A DNA stretch of 64,000 nt from contig NZ_CP115464.1 of NCBI RefSeq assembly GCF_027912515.1, positions 3,759,501-3,823,500 on the forward strand, given 5' to 3'. The position numbers and the translations under genes are program-made. Each line of letters opens with the position of its first letter. Within the stretch, counting starts at the first letter, position 1. Of this stretch, positions 25,816-42,621 are shown piece by piece. This stretch comes from Brevundimonas sp. NIBR10 (GTDB lineage Bacteria; Pseudomonadota; Alphaproteobacteria; Caulobacterales; Caulobacteraceae). The notes under the pieces were generated by a model, which worked only from the letters and a program-made list of their open reading frames with translations, ran no database searches and had not been told where the DNA came from.

Positions 25816-28074
25816 ATGTCCTCGAAGTGGGGACACGCCGTGCCGCAGCGCGCGAAAGCGAGAAATCAGTTCTGGGCCGTGGCCGCAGGGGGCGGAGCCG
25901 CGATCGCTGCCCTGACCGCAACGCTGCACCTGATGGCGGCGGATTACGACCGGCTGGCTCTCGATCGCGAACAGACCGTCGTCAACAACGGCATGCAGTC
26001 TCGCGCGGCCGAGGTCGGACAACAGGTCGTTCCCCAGGCCGTCTGGGACGACGCCGTCGTCAATCTGGACAACCGGTTCGACCGTGCCTGGGCCCACGAC
26101 AATGTGGGGACCTATCTGCACGTCACCAACGGCTTTGCATTCTCCTGGGTGCTCGATGCCCGCGACATGCCCATCTACGGCATGTCAGACGGCGCGGACG
26201 CCGCCCTGGGGGATTACGACCGACTGGCCGGACCCGCAGCGCGGATCGTCTCCGAGGTCCGTCGCAAGGAGGCAGACCGGTCAGCACACCGCGCCAATCC
26301 GGGTGCCGAACCCGAGGCCGCGATCGTCGCCAATACCTACGACCTCATCGGCAACGACCTTGTCATCCTGTCCGCCACACTTGTGCAGCCGGATTTCGGA
26401 TCAGCGAGGATCAAGGCAGGGCGTGCGCCCATCATCCTGACAGGACGGGTCGTCGATCCCGCTTTCGTGGAGTCCTTTGGCCAGCGGTATATGCTGGCCG
26501 ACGCGCATCTGCACCACGATGACACCCGCCTGGAGCCCGACCAGGCCCACGCAGGCATTACAAACTCCGCCGACCGCACCGTCGCTACCCTGGACTGGAC
26601 GCCGCAGCAGCCGGGCAGCCGCCTTCTGGGCAAGTTCCTGCCGATCGTGCTGGCCATCATGGCCGGCCTTCTGGCGGTGGCCCTGGTCGCCTACCGCAAG
26701 AACCACGCGGCGACCAAGGCGGTGGTCGCCAGCGAGGCACGAGCCCTGCATATCGCCTACCATGACGCTCTCACCGGCCTGGGTAATCGCCGCGCGATGG
26801 ATGGGCGACTGTCCGAGGCGTTCACGGCTGTGGCGACCGGTGGACCGGGCTATGCGCTGTATTCGATCGATCTGGACAACTTCAAGGAACTCAACGACAT
26901 CAGCGGCCACGCGGTCGGCGACGAATTGCTCAAGAACGTGGCGCGCCGGTTGCGGCGCGTCGCCGGTCAGCAGGGCCTGTGTTACCGCATGGCCGGTGAC
27001 GAGTTCGCCCTGATTCAGTTCGAAACGGACCCGAACCAGATCGGCCACAGGGCCGAACGAACCCTGAAGATACTTGCCCGACCCTACGCCCTCAGCATCG
27101 GTCGGTTCCAGTTGACTGCGACCATCGGCGTCGCTTTCGCTCACGCTGCGGATACCGACTCCGGAGAGGCGCTGCGCAAGGCCGATCTTGCACTGTTTGC
27201 GGCCAAGCGCGACGGCCGTGGCCGATTCGCCCTGTACGAGCCGGCCATGGACGAGGACCTGCGCCGGCGCCGGGGACTGGTCGAGGCGCTGCGCCGCGAC
27301 ATTCAGGCGGGTGCCCTCAGCATGGTCTATCAGCCCCAGGTCGACCGGAACCGCTCAATGATCGGGGTCGAGGCACTGGTCCGCTGGACCTCGACGGAGT
27401 TCGGCCCGGTTTCTCCCGCTGTCTTCGTGCCCCTGGCCGAGGAGTCCGGCCTGATCGAAAGCCTGAGCGCCTTCACCCTGAGCCAATCTTTCAAGGACAG
27501 TCTGCGCTGGCCCGGCCTGAAGATGGCGGTGAACATCTCCGCCCTGCAACTGAAGGACCCCGCGTTCGCCGACCGGCTTCTCACTTTGGCCGGCGAGACC
27601 GGAGTCAGCCCCACGGGCATCGAACTGGAACTGACCGAAGGGGTTCTCGTGGACCGCGGTCAGGGGGCTTCGGCGCGGCTGGACGCCCTGCGCGAGGCGG
27701 GATTCTCGATCGCCATCGACGACTTCGGCACCGGTTATTCCAGCCTGTCCTACCTGAGCCGTTTCCCGATCGGGAAGATCAAGATCGATCGCTCTTTCGT
27801 CATCGACATGGGTCAGTCCCGGTCCGCCGACGTCCTGGTCAAGTCCATCGTCCAGCTGGGCCGGTCATTGAACATGCGGGTCATTGCCGAGGGGGTCGAA
27901 ACCTCCGATCAGTGGCTGCGCCTGGCTGCCGTCGGCTGCAACGAGTTCCAGGGCTATCTCGCCAGCCGGCCTGTGCCCGCCGAGGACATCGATCGCCTGT
28001 ATGCCGGAGAGCGGATCCAGGTCGCCGGACAGGACCCCGACTACGCCCCCGAACACCATCGCGTCGCGGCCTGA
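25816..28074 (+). CDS. Membrane GGDEF-EAL cyclic-di-GMP protein with CHASE4-like sensor
   Basis: This 752-residue protein has a membrane segment near residues 18-40, a periplasmic sensor of CHASE4 type (WDDAVVNLDNRFDRAWAHDN), a second membrane segment near 275-295, a GGDEF domain and an EAL domain. The cyclase signature is AGDEF at 393-397 instead of GGDEF, and no RxxD inhibitory site is seen at its usual place. The EAL domain keeps all key residues: EALVRW from Glu519, VNISALQL, LELTEGVL, DDFGTGYSSLSYL, KIDRSFV and EGVE. The phosphodiesterase half is therefore likely active; the cyclase half may be weak or regulatory. This class controls the motile-to-sessile switch. The sensor ligand is unknown. 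Confidence 0.93.
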   Translation: MSSKWGHAVPQRAKARNQFWAVAAGGGAAIAALTATLHLMAADYDRLALDREQTVVNNGMQSRAAEVGQQVVPQAVWDDAVVNLDNRFDRAWAHDNVGTYLHVTNGFAFSWVLDARDMPIYGMSDGADAALGDYDRLAGPAARIVSEVRRKEADRSAHRANPGAEPEAAIVANTYDLIGNDLVILSATLVQPDFGSARIKAGRAPIILTGRVVDPAFVESFGQRYMLADAHLHHDDTRLEPDQAHAGITNSADRTVATLDWTPQQPGSRLLGKFLPIVLAIMAGLLAVALVAYRKNHAATKAVVASEARALHIAYHDALTGLGNRRAMDGRLSEAFTAVATGGPGYALYSIDLDNFKELNDISGHAVGDELLKNVARRLRRVAGQQGLCYRMAGDEFALIQFETDPNQIGHRAERTLKILARPYALSIGRFQLTATIGVAFAHAADTDSGEALRKADLALFAAKRDGRGRFALYEPAMDEDLRRRRGLVEALRRDIQAGALSMVYQPQVDRNRSMIGVEALVRWTSTEFGPVSPAVFVPLAEESGLIESLSAFTLSQSFKDSLRWPGLKMAVNISALQLKDPAFADRLLTLAGETGVSPTGIELELTEGVLVDRGQGASARLDALREAGFSIAIDDFGTGYSSLSYLSRFPIGKIKIDRSFVIDMGQSRSADVLVKSIVQLGRSLNMRVIAEGVETSDQWLRLAAVGCNEFQGYLASRPVPAEDIDRLYAGERIQVAGQDPDYAPEHHRVAA

Positions 28075-28190
28075 TCCCGCAAGCCCACGCGAAGCGTCAG
28101 ACGGTATGCCGATCGATCCAGTTCCGCGATAAACCCGGATCGACGCGATCACCTCTCTCGCCTAGCATCGCCGGATCGGGGGGATTCATC

Positions 28191-30068
28191 ATGCGGCTTG
28201 GCCTGCTTATCGGTTCACTGGTCCTGGCGCTGATCCTGGGCGTCGTCAGTCTGCAGACGCCCGAGCCACGGCCGGCGACCGCATCGCCGACGACCTTCTC
28301 CGCCGCACGGGCCATGGTCGATGTGCGCGAGATGGCGCAGAGGCCGCATCCGGTGTCGTCGCCGGATCATGCGCGGGTCCAGGCGTATCTGGTGCAGAGG
28401 ATGACCGCTCTGGGCCTGACGCCCGCGTTGCAGGTCGGGGAGATGTCGGCTCAGGGCCAGCGGCGGCTGACCCGCTGGGGCCTCGATCCCACCGCCCTGC
28501 CCGTCAACATCGTCGGCATCCTGCCCGGCCGCAATCCGGACGCCCCCGCCGTGCTGGTCATGGCCCACTACGACAGTGTCGCCGACTCGCCCGGGGCCGC
28601 CGACGATGCGTCGGGTGTCGCCGCCATCCTGGAAAGCGTGCGGGCAATCAAGGCCCGTGGGCCGGCCGAGCGCGACCTGATCGTGCTGCTGACCGACGCC
28701 GAGGAACTGGGGCTGGACGGGGCGGTCAGCTTCTTCAAGGCCTCTTCCCTGCCGGCCCATGTCGGCGTCGTGGTCAATCTGGAGGCGCGCGGCGGCGGCG
28801 GGCGGGCGATGATGTTCGAGACCGGGCCCGGCAATCGCCAGACCATCGACCTGTTCGCGCGCACCTCCGCCCGTGCCGACGGCGGCGCGACCTCGAACTC
28901 CCTGGCGGTGCTGGTCTATGAGCTGATGCCCAACGGCACGGACTTTACCGTGTCGAGGGAGCGCGGCATCGCCGGGATCAACCTGGCCTTCATCGGCCGG
29001 CCGGCCCAGTACCATTCGCCGACCTCGACGCCCGCTGCCCTGGACCAGGGCAGCGTCCAGCATATCGGGTCCCAGGCTCTGGAGGCCACCGACGCCTTCC
29101 TGAGGTCGTCCGCCCTGCCCCGTGCGACCGAGCCCCGCGTCTATGCCGACATTCTGGGGCACACGATCGTCGCCCATGCGCCCGCGACCGGATGGGTGCT
29201 GCTGGCGCTGGCAAGTGCGCTCGGCCTGTTCGCCTTCTGGGGCGGCCGGCACGCGACGGGGGTGACGGTCGTGGAGGTCGGGCGCGGGATGCTGGGCGGG
29301 GTCTGGGTGATCGCGACCGGGCTGGTCCTGACCCATGCGGTGCGGCTGCTGGCCGGGCCGATGTCGAGCCGGGCGGGGTCGGCAGACGCCTACTACGTCT
29401 TGCTGGCCCGGCTGCCGTGGATCGAGGCCGGGATCGGGCTGACGGTGCTGGCGATGGGCCTGAGCGTGCTCGCGGGGCGCGACCGGGTCGGGCGACGGGT
29501 GCTCGCAGGTGCCGTGCTATTGGCCGCCTTCGCCGCGACCCTGCTGGGCGGGGTCAATCCCGTGGTGCTGGGCGCGGCGGTGGTCGCCATCGGGCTCAGC
29601 CTGTGGGGGCCGGGCACGACCAGGTCGCCCTGGGGCGGGTGGCTGGGGCTGATCGCCCTGGTGCTGGTTCTGGGCGTCGTGGTGCAGATCGTGGCCCCGA
29701 CCGCTGCCTTCCTGCTGATCTGGCCCGGCCTGCTGGCCGCCTGCGCCGCCGCGGTGTCGGCGCTGGTCGGAGCGCGGTTGAAGAGCATGGCTTCGCTGGT
29801 TGCCCCGGCCGTCGTCACGGCCCTGGGCGGGGCATGGATCGTCTATCTGGCCCACCCGGTCTTCCTCGGCATCGGCATGGACCTGCCGGGCGTACTGGCA
29901 CCCCTGACCCTGCTGGTGCTGATGTTCGCCCGGCCCCTGGCCCCCCAGGAGGGGGCGCGCAGACTGGCGGGAGCGGCGGCGGCCTGTGTGATCCTGGCCT
30001 GCGGGGTCTCGCTGACGGCCCGGTTCGCCGAGCCGATGGAGCCCGAGCCGCCAGCCGCCCAGGGCTGA
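28191..30068 (+). CDS. M28 family zinc peptidase with multi-span membrane domain
   Basis: From ATG 28191, after a G-rich ribosome site, the protein has 625 residues. A signal anchor (LGLLIGSLVLALILGVVS) is followed by the M28 domain: His126 in MAHYDSV, bridging Asp138 in GAADDASGVAA, the catalytic pair Glu171-Glu172 in DAEELGLDGA, and YHSPTST with the final histidine. The usual NxD metal ligand is Glu198 (NLEARGGGG), as in the eukaryotic ER metallopeptidase ERMP1/Fxna group. Residues from about 325 to the end contain eight or more membrane segments. The whole resembles bacterial ERMP1-like aminopeptidases. Longer in-frame starts reach into the GGDEF-EAL gene and are not credible. Confidence 0.88.
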   Translation: MRLGLLIGSLVLALILGVVSLQTPEPRPATASPTTFSAARAMVDVREMAQRPHPVSSPDHARVQAYLVQRMTALGLTPALQVGEMSAQGQRRLTRWGLDPTALPVNIVGILPGRNPDAPAVLVMAHYDSVADSPGAADDASGVAAILESVRAIKARGPAERDLIVLLTDAEELGLDGAVSFFKASSLPAHVGVVVNLEARGGGGRAMMFETGPGNRQTIDLFARTSARADGGATSNSLAVLVYELMPNGTDFTVSRERGIAGINLAFIGRPAQYHSPTSTPAALDQGSVQHIGSQALEATDAFLRSSALPRATEPRVYADILGHTIVAHAPATGWVLLALASALGLFAFWGGRHATGVTVVEVGRGMLGGVWVIATGLVLTHAVRLLAGPMSSRAGSADAYYVLLARLPWIEAGIGLTVLAMGLSVLAGRDRVGRRVLAGAVLLAAFAATLLGGVNPVVLGAAVVAIGLSLWGPGTTRSPWGGWLGLIALVLVLGVVVQIVAPTAAFLLIWPGLLAACAAAVSALVGARLKSMASLVAPAVVTALGGAWIVYLAHPVFLGIGMDLPGVLAPLTLLVLMFARPLAPQEGARRLAGAAAACVILACGVSLTARFAEPMEPEPPAAQG

Positions 30069-30070
30069 GG

Positions 30071-31075
30071 TCAGGCCTGCATCGACCGGATGGCCTCGAC
30101 GATGGCGGCGTTGTAGCTGCGGAAGGCGTCGCGAACGAGACCTTCCCAGATCGGGATGTTGATTACGACGGCATCGCCGCGCGCGCGCTGGATCGCCTGA
30201 TAGTTCTCATCGACCGTGTCGGAAAAGCTGGGCCCGCCGCGCACCGCCGCCCCGCCCTCGACCACCTCGGCGAAGGGGGTCGGGGAAAAGACGTCCTCGC
30301 GCGGGGCGAAACCGCCCGGCGTACCCGGGCCGCGCGGCGCGGGCTTGTGCGCAGTCACCTTCGACGCCGCCAGCACCCCGAAGGCGATGTTTCCACCCGC
30401 CGAGGCCACTCCGCCGAACAGGCCGGGACGTCGCGCCTCCAGTCGCGCGAAATCCAGCACCAGCGAAGGGGCGAAGGCCACCTTGTCGACCATCTGGGGC
30501 TGGCGCGCGACTGGCCCCAGGGCGTTCATCGCGGCAATGGCGCCCATGGCCGCGAAACCGGTCTGGCCCGCGCCACGCATGCTCAACAACGGGCTCAAGG
30601 CCGGCGCCGCATCCGGCCCAAAGGTGGCCCAGCCCTTCCTCAGACTGGAGCCGATCGTGATGCCCGGGCCGATGCCGGCGATCTCGACATTTCCGGGCAG
30701 TTCGGCCAGCCCCGAGGCGCGGGTCATGGCGCGGGTCTCCTCGATCGAGACCAGAGCCAGGTTCGCCGCCGTCATCTGGCTGCGCAGGTCGGCATAGGCC
30801 TCGTTGGTCAGCCGCCGCATCAGCGCCTGATCCGGCCCGACCATGACCACGGCCAGCCGCGTCCGCGCCGAAATGCTGGCCACCGATGTCGCCTGCTGGG
30901 AGGTGACGAAATTGACGTGATAGGTCGGGATGGCGAAACCCGCGCCGCGCAGGACGCCGCGATGCTGTCCCGCCATCCGGATGGCGAAGGCTTCGGCCTG
31001 GGCGGCGGGCGGCAGGGCGGCGGCGGCGCTCAGGGCCAGCGCACCGAGTCCCAGATGACGGCGGGTCAGGGTCAT
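30071..31075 (-). CDS. Tat-exported protein of unknown function
   Basis: From ATG 31075 the protein has 334 residues and a Tat-like signal ([19 protein letters not shown], cleavage near AQA). A GGAGC ribosome site lies about 7 bases upstream; ATG 31087 would add four residues. The mature part has [22 protein letters not shown] and repeated glycine-rich segments. No family was recognised. It is convergent with the M28 gene, 2 bases apart, and divergent from recA across 244 bases. Confidence 0.65.
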   Translation of the reverse strand: MTLTRRHLGLGALALSAAAALPPAAQAEAFAIRMAGQHRGVLRGAGFAIPTYHVNFVTSQQATSVASISARTRLAVVMVGPDQALMRRLTNEAYADLRSQMTAANLALVSIEETRAMTRASGLAELPGNVEIAGIGPGITIGSSLRKGWATFGPDAAPALSPLLSMRGAGQTGFAAMGAIAAMNALGPVARQPQMVDKVAFAPSLVLDFARLEARRPGLFGGVASAGGNIAFGVLAASKVTAHKPAPRGPGTPGGFAPREDVFSPTPFAEVVEGGAAVRGGPSFSDTVDENYQAIQRARGDAVVINIPIWEGLVRDAFRSYNAAIVEAIRSMQA

Positions 31076-31214
31076 GATCGGCTCCATGGATCTCGCCACA
31101 CACCGTTGCGCAAACACCACCGAGCCGGGAGTTACAGAACCTGACGGCGTGGACCACCCACGTCAAAATCGGTCGTACCGAACCAAATGTTCCGCTTTTA
31201 TTCTCCAGAACGTC

Positions 31215-31243
31215 TTGGCAACTTCCGCGAGCCGTGTTCTACA
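31215..31243 (+). promoter_or_regulatory. Probable recA promoter (-35/-10)
   Basis: TTGGCA at 31215-31220, a 17-base spacer and TCTACA at 31238-31243 form a sigma-70-type promoter about 76 bases before the recA start. The -10 element overlaps the SOS box, which would let LexA block RNA polymerase directly. Predicted from sequence only. Confidence 0.5.
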
Positions 31244-31250
31244 TCTGTTC
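31236..31250 (+). promoter_or_regulatory. LexA (SOS) box upstream of recA
   Basis: GTTC-TACATCT-GTTC is an exact match to the alphaproteobacterial LexA consensus GTTC-N7-GTTC, a direct repeat. It lies about 70 bases upstream of recA and covers the predicted -10 element, so damage-induced LexA cleavage should raise recA transcription. LexA itself is not in this window. Confidence 0.85.
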
Positions 31251-31319
31251 ACAGGGAGCGGGTCCGTGGCGGGTCTCTCCCAAGCATCGATGGGAATCAT
31301 GGCAAGGGAGACGGGTAAG

Positions 31320-32402
31320 ATGGCTTCGCAGGCGGCATTGAAATTGGTTGGCAAGGAAGACGGCGACAAGCAGCGCGCCCTGGAGGCCGCGATCGCACAG
31401 ATCGATCGCGCCTTCGGCAAGGGCTCGGTCATGAAGCTGGGCAAGAACGGCGTGACCCAGGCGATCCCCTCGGTCTCGACCGGGTCGCTGGGGCTCGACA
31501 TTGCCCTGGGCATCGGCGGACTGCCGCGCGGGCGGGTGATCGAGGTGTTCGGGCCGGAAAGCTCGGGCAAGACGACCCTGGCTCTGCACACCGTGGCGGA
31601 GATCCAGAAGGCGGGCGGTGTGGCGGCCTTCGTCGACGCCGAACACGCGCTGGACCCCGGCTATGCCCAGAAGCTGGGCGTCAATCTGGACGACCTGCTG
31701 GTGTCCCAACCCGACACGGGCGAACAGGCGCTGGAGATCGTCGACACCCTGGTGCGTTCCGGTGCCGTGGATATCGTGGTGGTCGACTCGGTCGCCGCCC
31801 TGACGCCCCGCGCCGAGATCGAGGGCGAGATGGGCGACAGCCTGCCGGGTCTTCAGGCGCGTCTGATGTCGCAGGCCCTGCGCAAGCTGACCGCTTCGAT
31901 CAACAAGTCGCAGTGCATCGTGCTGTTCATCAACCAGATCCGGCACAAGATCGGCGTCATGTACGGCTCGCCGGAAACGACGACCGGTGGCAATGCGCTG
32001 AAATTCTATGCCTCGGTCCGTCTCGACATCCGCCGCACCGGCGCGATCAAGGACCGCGACGAGGTCGTGGGCAACACCACCCGCGTCAAGGTGGTCAAGA
32101 ACAAGGTCGCCCCGCCGTTCCGCGAGGTCATCTTCGACATCATGTACGGCGAAGGCATCTCCAAGCTGGGCGAGATCATCGACCTGGGCGTCAAGGCAGG
32201 GATCATTGAGAAGTCGGGCAGCTGGTTCTCTTACGACTCCACCCGCATCGGCCAGGGCCGCGAGAACGTCCGCGCCTTCCTGAAGGCCAACCCCGACATG
32301 GCCGACGCCATCGAGGACAAGGTCAGGAAGTCCCAGAACAAGATCGCCGATGAACTGCTGGGTGTTCCTGAGCCGGACGAAGGCCAGGACCTGGAGGGCT
32401 AA
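31320..32402 (+). CDS. recA: Recombinase RecA
   Basis: From ATG 31320 the protein has 360 residues, starting [20 protein letters not shown] as expected for Caulobacterales RecA. Walker A is GPESSGKT at residues 78-85, Walker B lies in [11 protein letters not shown], and the DNA-binding loops are in [18 protein letters not shown] and [15 protein letters not shown]. The in-frame upstream ATG at 31299 and the start at 31074 lie before the conserved N-terminus; AAGGGAG sits upstream of 31320. RecA forms filaments on single-stranded DNA, drives strand exchange and promotes LexA cleavage. Regulated by the SOS box at 31236 and ended by a strong hairpin at 32506. Confidence 0.98.
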   Translation: MASQAALKLVGKEDGDKQRALEAAIAQIDRAFGKGSVMKLGKNGVTQAIPSVSTGSLGLDIALGIGGLPRGRVIEVFGPESSGKTTLALHTVAEIQKAGGVAAFVDAEHALDPGYAQKLGVNLDDLLVSQPDTGEQALEIVDTLVRSGAVDIVVVDSVAALTPRAEIEGEMGDSLPGLQARLMSQALRKLTASINKSQCIVLFINQIRHKIGVMYGSPETTTGGNALKFYASVRLDIRRTGAIKDRDEVVGNTTRVKVVKNKVAPPFREVIFDIMYGEGISKLGEIIDLGVKAGIIEKSGSWFSYDSTRIGQGRENVRAFLKANPDMADAIEDKVRKSQNKIADELLGVPEPDEGQDLEG

Positions 32403-32505
32403 GGCAGCGTTCCTCGCGTTTGTCGGGGAGCCACAGAGACACTCCGCCCGGCTGGTCCCCGCGACCCGCCGCCGACCCCCGCGGGGCTCGGGCCGGACGG
32501 AGTCA

Positions 32506-32541
32506 GGGCCGCCCGACGCAAGCCGGGCGGCCCATTCTTTT
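32506..32541 (+). terminator. Rho-independent terminator after recA
   Basis: GGGCCGCCCG (32506-32515) pairs perfectly with CGGGCGGCCC (32524-32533) around an 8-base loop and is followed by ATTCTTTT. It lies about 100 bases after the recA stop and before the convergent amidohydrolase gene, so it is well placed to end recA transcription. Confidence 0.8.
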
Positions 32542-32561
32542 CGGGTAGTCTAAGCCTGCAT

Positions 32562-32586
32562 CCCTCCTCCCCTTGCGGGAGAAGGA
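32562..32586. repeat. Half copy of a palindromic element
   Basis: A hairpin-like sequence sharing the 19-mer CTCCCCTTGCGGGAGAAGG with the left arm of the element at 43877-44027. Only one arm is present, next to the stop of the amidohydrolase gene. It is probably a decayed copy. Confidence 0.5.
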
Positions 32587-32594
32587 AGATGGGC

Positions 32595-35984
<3,390 letters not shown>

Positions 35985-36063
35985 CGCAGGAACCCTCGAA
36001 ATCCGGACAGGGCGGCATCTAGCGGCAAGTTCGCCGGATTGGCGAGGTTACGGTTTCGTCATG

Positions 36064-37068
36064 TTAGGCCAGCAGGGCCAGCAGGGCGAAACTGGCCAGC
36101 CAGTGCTCGCCCATATAGTCGCCGGTGACCTGAGGCAGGGCGGCGGTCAGGTGGGTGTCGGCGGCGTCCAGCGCGACGGCGCGCGCGGCATGGCCGGCGG
36201 GCAAGGCCCCCGCGATCCCGCGCCAGCACCATGCCCGGCTCAGGTTCAGCCCGTCCAGATGGGCGATCTTGCCGTCCGACCGGTCGCTGACCGAGGCCGG
36301 ACGGAACAGGGTGGCGGGGTCTCGCGACGCGACGCGGGGCAGGAAGGCCTCGAACCATGCGGCGAACCCGTCGCCCAGCACGACCCGCATCAGCTCGGCC
36401 TCCATCAGGGCGGGCGACAGGAACTCGTCCTGCGACGGCTCCCAGGCCTGGCAGTCGCGGTCGGCCGAATGCCATTCGACGGCCTTTCGCCGGCACTGGG
36501 CGGCGAGCGGGCGATCCCCGATCGCATCGGCGTATTCGATGGCGAGCCGGAGCGCGAAGCCCGAGTTGTAGTGGGTGCCGACCCGCACCGGATAGGTGGC
36601 GACCAGAAGGTAGGCTTTAAGTCTGCGCGCAAACGCATCGGCCAGGGGCTTCAGCGTCCCGGCCCAGCGGCGGCCCTCGGCCGTCGAGTGGCGGTCGAGC
36701 TCAGCCTGGAGCATCAACAGCCAGGCCCAGCCGTAGGGCCGCTCGAACCCCCGGCTTTCAGGGCGGGCCAGATAGGCGACCTCGGCGGCAATGTTGGCGG
36801 GGGTGAACAGCGCGTCGGCCAGGGCGGCGATGCGCGGGGCCTCGGCCATGTCGGGATGCAGGCGATAGAGGGTGAACAGGGTCCACCAGCCGTGGACGCA
36901 ACTGTGCCAGTCGAAACTGCCGAAGAAGACCGGATGCAGGGCGCGCGGGCCCTGAGCGTCCTCCGGCCCGGCGATAACGTGATCCAGCTTGTTCGGGTAC
37001 TCGCGGGTGACGTGGCCCAGCGCCGTGGCGGCATACAGGGCGGCGATCTCGGGTGTCAGGGCGGTCAT
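36064..37068 (-). CDS. DUF2891 family protein
   Basis: From ATG 37068 the protein has 334 residues: HPVFFGSFDWHSCVHGWW, RPYGWAWLLMLQAEL, VGTHYNSGFALRLAIEYA, FLSPALMEAELM and DYMGEHWLASFALLALL. These match the DUF2891 family of all-helical, probably (alpha/alpha)-barrel proteins without a known reaction. The start shares one base with the stop of the DUF979 gene (TGATG), indicating translational coupling. Its repeated association with DUF969 and DUF979 suggests a role in the same peptide or 5-oxoproline pathway, but this is inference. The open frame extends upstream into the DUF979 gene and was not used. Confidence 0.88.
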   Translation of the reverse strand: MTALTPEIAALYAATALGHVTREYPNKLDHVIAGPEDAQGPRALHPVFFGSFDWHSCVHGWWTLFTLYRLHPDMAEAPRIAALADALFTPANIAAEVAYLARPESRGFERPYGWAWLLMLQAELDRHSTAEGRRWAGTLKPLADAFARRLKAYLLVATYPVRVGTHYNSGFALRLAIEYADAIGDRPLAAQCRRKAVEWHSADRDCQAWEPSQDEFLSPALMEAELMRVVLGDGFAAWFEAFLPRVASRDPATLFRPASVSDRSDGKIAHLDGLNLSRAWCWRGIAGALPAGHAARAVALDAADTHLTAALPQVTGDYMGEHWLASFALLALLA

Positions 37069-38036
37069 CAGAAGCGGAACGCCAGGGCGTACATCAGGAT
37101 GATATTGGCCCCCAGCATAGCGAGGGCGGTCGGGGCCTGGGCCCGGATCACGCCGTTGAAGGCGGCGTTGCGGTCGGGCAGCTCCAGTAGATTGGCCGGC
37201 ACCACGTTGAAGTTGGCCGCCATCGGAGTCAGTAATGTGCCGCAGAAGCCCGACAGCATCCCGATGGCGCAGACGATGGCCGGGTCGCCGTCGAACTGCA
37301 GGATCACGAACGGCAGGCCGATCGCCGCCGTCATGACCGGAAAGGCCGCGAACGCATTGCCCATGATGAAGGTGAACAGGGCCATCCCCAGACAATAGGC
37401 GATCACCGCGATCAGCGGCCCGTTCATGGGGATGACGTCGGCGACCAGGCCTCCGACCACCTGGCCCACGCCCGCCAGGGCGAAGACCGCGCCGAGCGCG
37501 GCCAGCATCTGGGGCAGGATGGCGGCCCAGCCGACCGCATCCATCAGGCGACGACCTTCCTGGAGCGGGGCGGTGGCGGGCGGCCGGAACATCGCGACCC
37601 CGACGACCAGGGCCAGCAGGACGCCGAGGCCGAGCGCGATCAGGGTAGGGTCCTTGGCGTCGAACAGGGGGCGGCCGCCGATGTCGATCTTGGCGAGCAC
37701 CAGCGTGCCCAGCAGGGCCGTCGCCGGGATGATCAGGGCGGGAATGAACAGCCTGTTGCCGAACCGGGCGGCGAGGGTCCGGCGCTCCTCGGGCGAGGTG
37801 GTGGCGGGCCGCCCCTGGCCCAGCCCGCCGATGCCGCCGATCAGCACCAGCCCGACCAGCAGCACCCCGTTACCGAGATCGCCGAGATAACTGCCGAACA
37901 GGAAGCTGACGGCCATCAGGCCCCAGAAGGCGGCGTTGCGCAGGCGTGTCGGATTTTCACGATCGGTCACGCTCATCCAGGCGAAGGCCATGAAGATCAG
38001 GCCCGCCAGGATATAGACCCAGGTCAGGGTGATCAT
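37068..38036 (-). CDS. DUF979 family membrane protein (putative transporter subunit)
   Basis: This 322-residue protein has about nine membrane segments, starting MITLTWVYILAGLIFMAFAWM. Characteristic stretches include GLMAVSFLFGSYLGDLGNG and GMLSGFCGTLLTPMAANFN. DUF979 is almost always paired with DUF969. The pair is associated in many genomes with pyroglutamyl peptidase and 5-oxoprolinase genes and has been proposed to transport 5-oxoproline. Overlaps the DUF969 stop by 4 bases (ATGA) and the DUF2891 start by 1. Transport function is inferred from context. Confidence 0.88.
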   Translation of the reverse strand: MITLTWVYILAGLIFMAFAWMSVTDRENPTRLRNAAFWGLMAVSFLFGSYLGDLGNGVLLVGLVLIGGIGGLGQGRPATTSPEERRTLAARFGNRLFIPALIIPATALLGTLVLAKIDIGGRPLFDAKDPTLIALGLGVLLALVVGVAMFRPPATAPLQEGRRLMDAVGWAAILPQMLAALGAVFALAGVGQVVGGLVADVIPMNGPLIAVIAYCLGMALFTFIMGNAFAAFPVMTAAIGLPFVILQFDGDPAIVCAIGMLSGFCGTLLTPMAANFNVVPANLLELPDRNAAFNGVIRAQAPTALAMLGANIILMYALAFRF

Positions 38037-38746
38037 GACCAGGGCTCCGTCACCTCGACGATGCCGCCGGGCCCTTCGTCGATCCGGACCTCGCGCGCGA
38101 TGCGGCGGTCAAGCAGCAGGAGGCGAGTCCCGTGCACCAGCAGAGCCACCACCGCCGTCGGAATGGCCCAGACGGACAGCTCCAGCGGCTGGAGAATGAT
38201 GCCGTTCTGTTCGAGGAAGCCCTTGATGAGCAGGATCGAGGCGATGGCGATGAAGATGTCCTCGCCGAAAAAGAGGGCGATGTTGTCCGCCGCCGCTGCA
38301 TGGGCGCGGATGCGGAAGCGGGTGGCGTCGGGAAGGTCGCCGTGGTGGGTCTCGGCCGCCGCCTCGGCCATGGGGGCGACCAGGGGCCGGACCATCTGGG
38401 GGTGGCCGCCCAGCTTGGTCTGACCCAGGGCGGCGGTGACCTGACGCGCCACGAAATAGGCCAGCAGCAGGCGACCGGCCGTGACCCGCGCCATCTTCGC
38501 GATCAGGGCCCGCGCCTGTTCCTGAAGGCCCGACCTTTCCAGCAGGCCGATGACCGGCAGGACCAGCCAGACGATGGAGATATAGCGGTTGTCGTTGAAC
38601 GCCTTGCCGAAGGCGGCCAGCGTCTCGGTCAGGGTCAGGCCGCCCGCAATGCCTGTGACCAGGGCGGCCGTCAGGATCACCGGCAACGGGTTGAACCGCA
38701 GCAGGAAGCCGGCGACGAGAACGGCAATGCCGAGAAGGACGAGCAT
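38033..38746 (-). CDS. DUF969 family membrane protein (putative transporter subunit)
   Basis: A 237-residue membrane protein beginning MLVLLGIAVLVAGFLLRFNP, with AALVTGIAGGLTLTETLAAF, LVLPVIGLLERSGLQEQAR and TKLGGHPQMVRPLVAPMAEA, which are hallmarks of DUF969. It starts 4 bases after the stop of the 5-oxoprolinase gene and overlaps DUF979, so the three are one transcript. Together with DUF979 it probably forms the importer that supplies the adjacent 5-oxoprolinase. Confidence 0.88.
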   Translation of the reverse strand: MLVLLGIAVLVAGFLLRFNPLPVILTAALVTGIAGGLTLTETLAAFGKAFNDNRYISIVWLVLPVIGLLERSGLQEQARALIAKMARVTAGRLLLAYFVARQVTAALGQTKLGGHPQMVRPLVAPMAEAAAETHHGDLPDATRFRIRAHAAAADNIALFFGEDIFIAIASILLIKGFLEQNGIILQPLELSVWAIPTAVVALLVHGTRLLLLDRRIAREVRIDEGPGGIVEVTEPWS

Positions 38747-38750
38747 GGAG

Positions 38751-42458
<3,708 letters not shown>

Positions 42459-42621
42459 GCCCCGTTAGACCGGCCCTCGCCCTCAGAGACAAGTCCCGCG
42501 ACCCCACCCGCATGGCGCCGGTGTTGCGAGCCGCGCCGCACCGGCATAGTGTCCACGGCAAAGCTTCCTTATCCGACAGGGGGTCGGACGGGGCGATCAG
42601 AGTTTCCGGGGGGAAATCACA

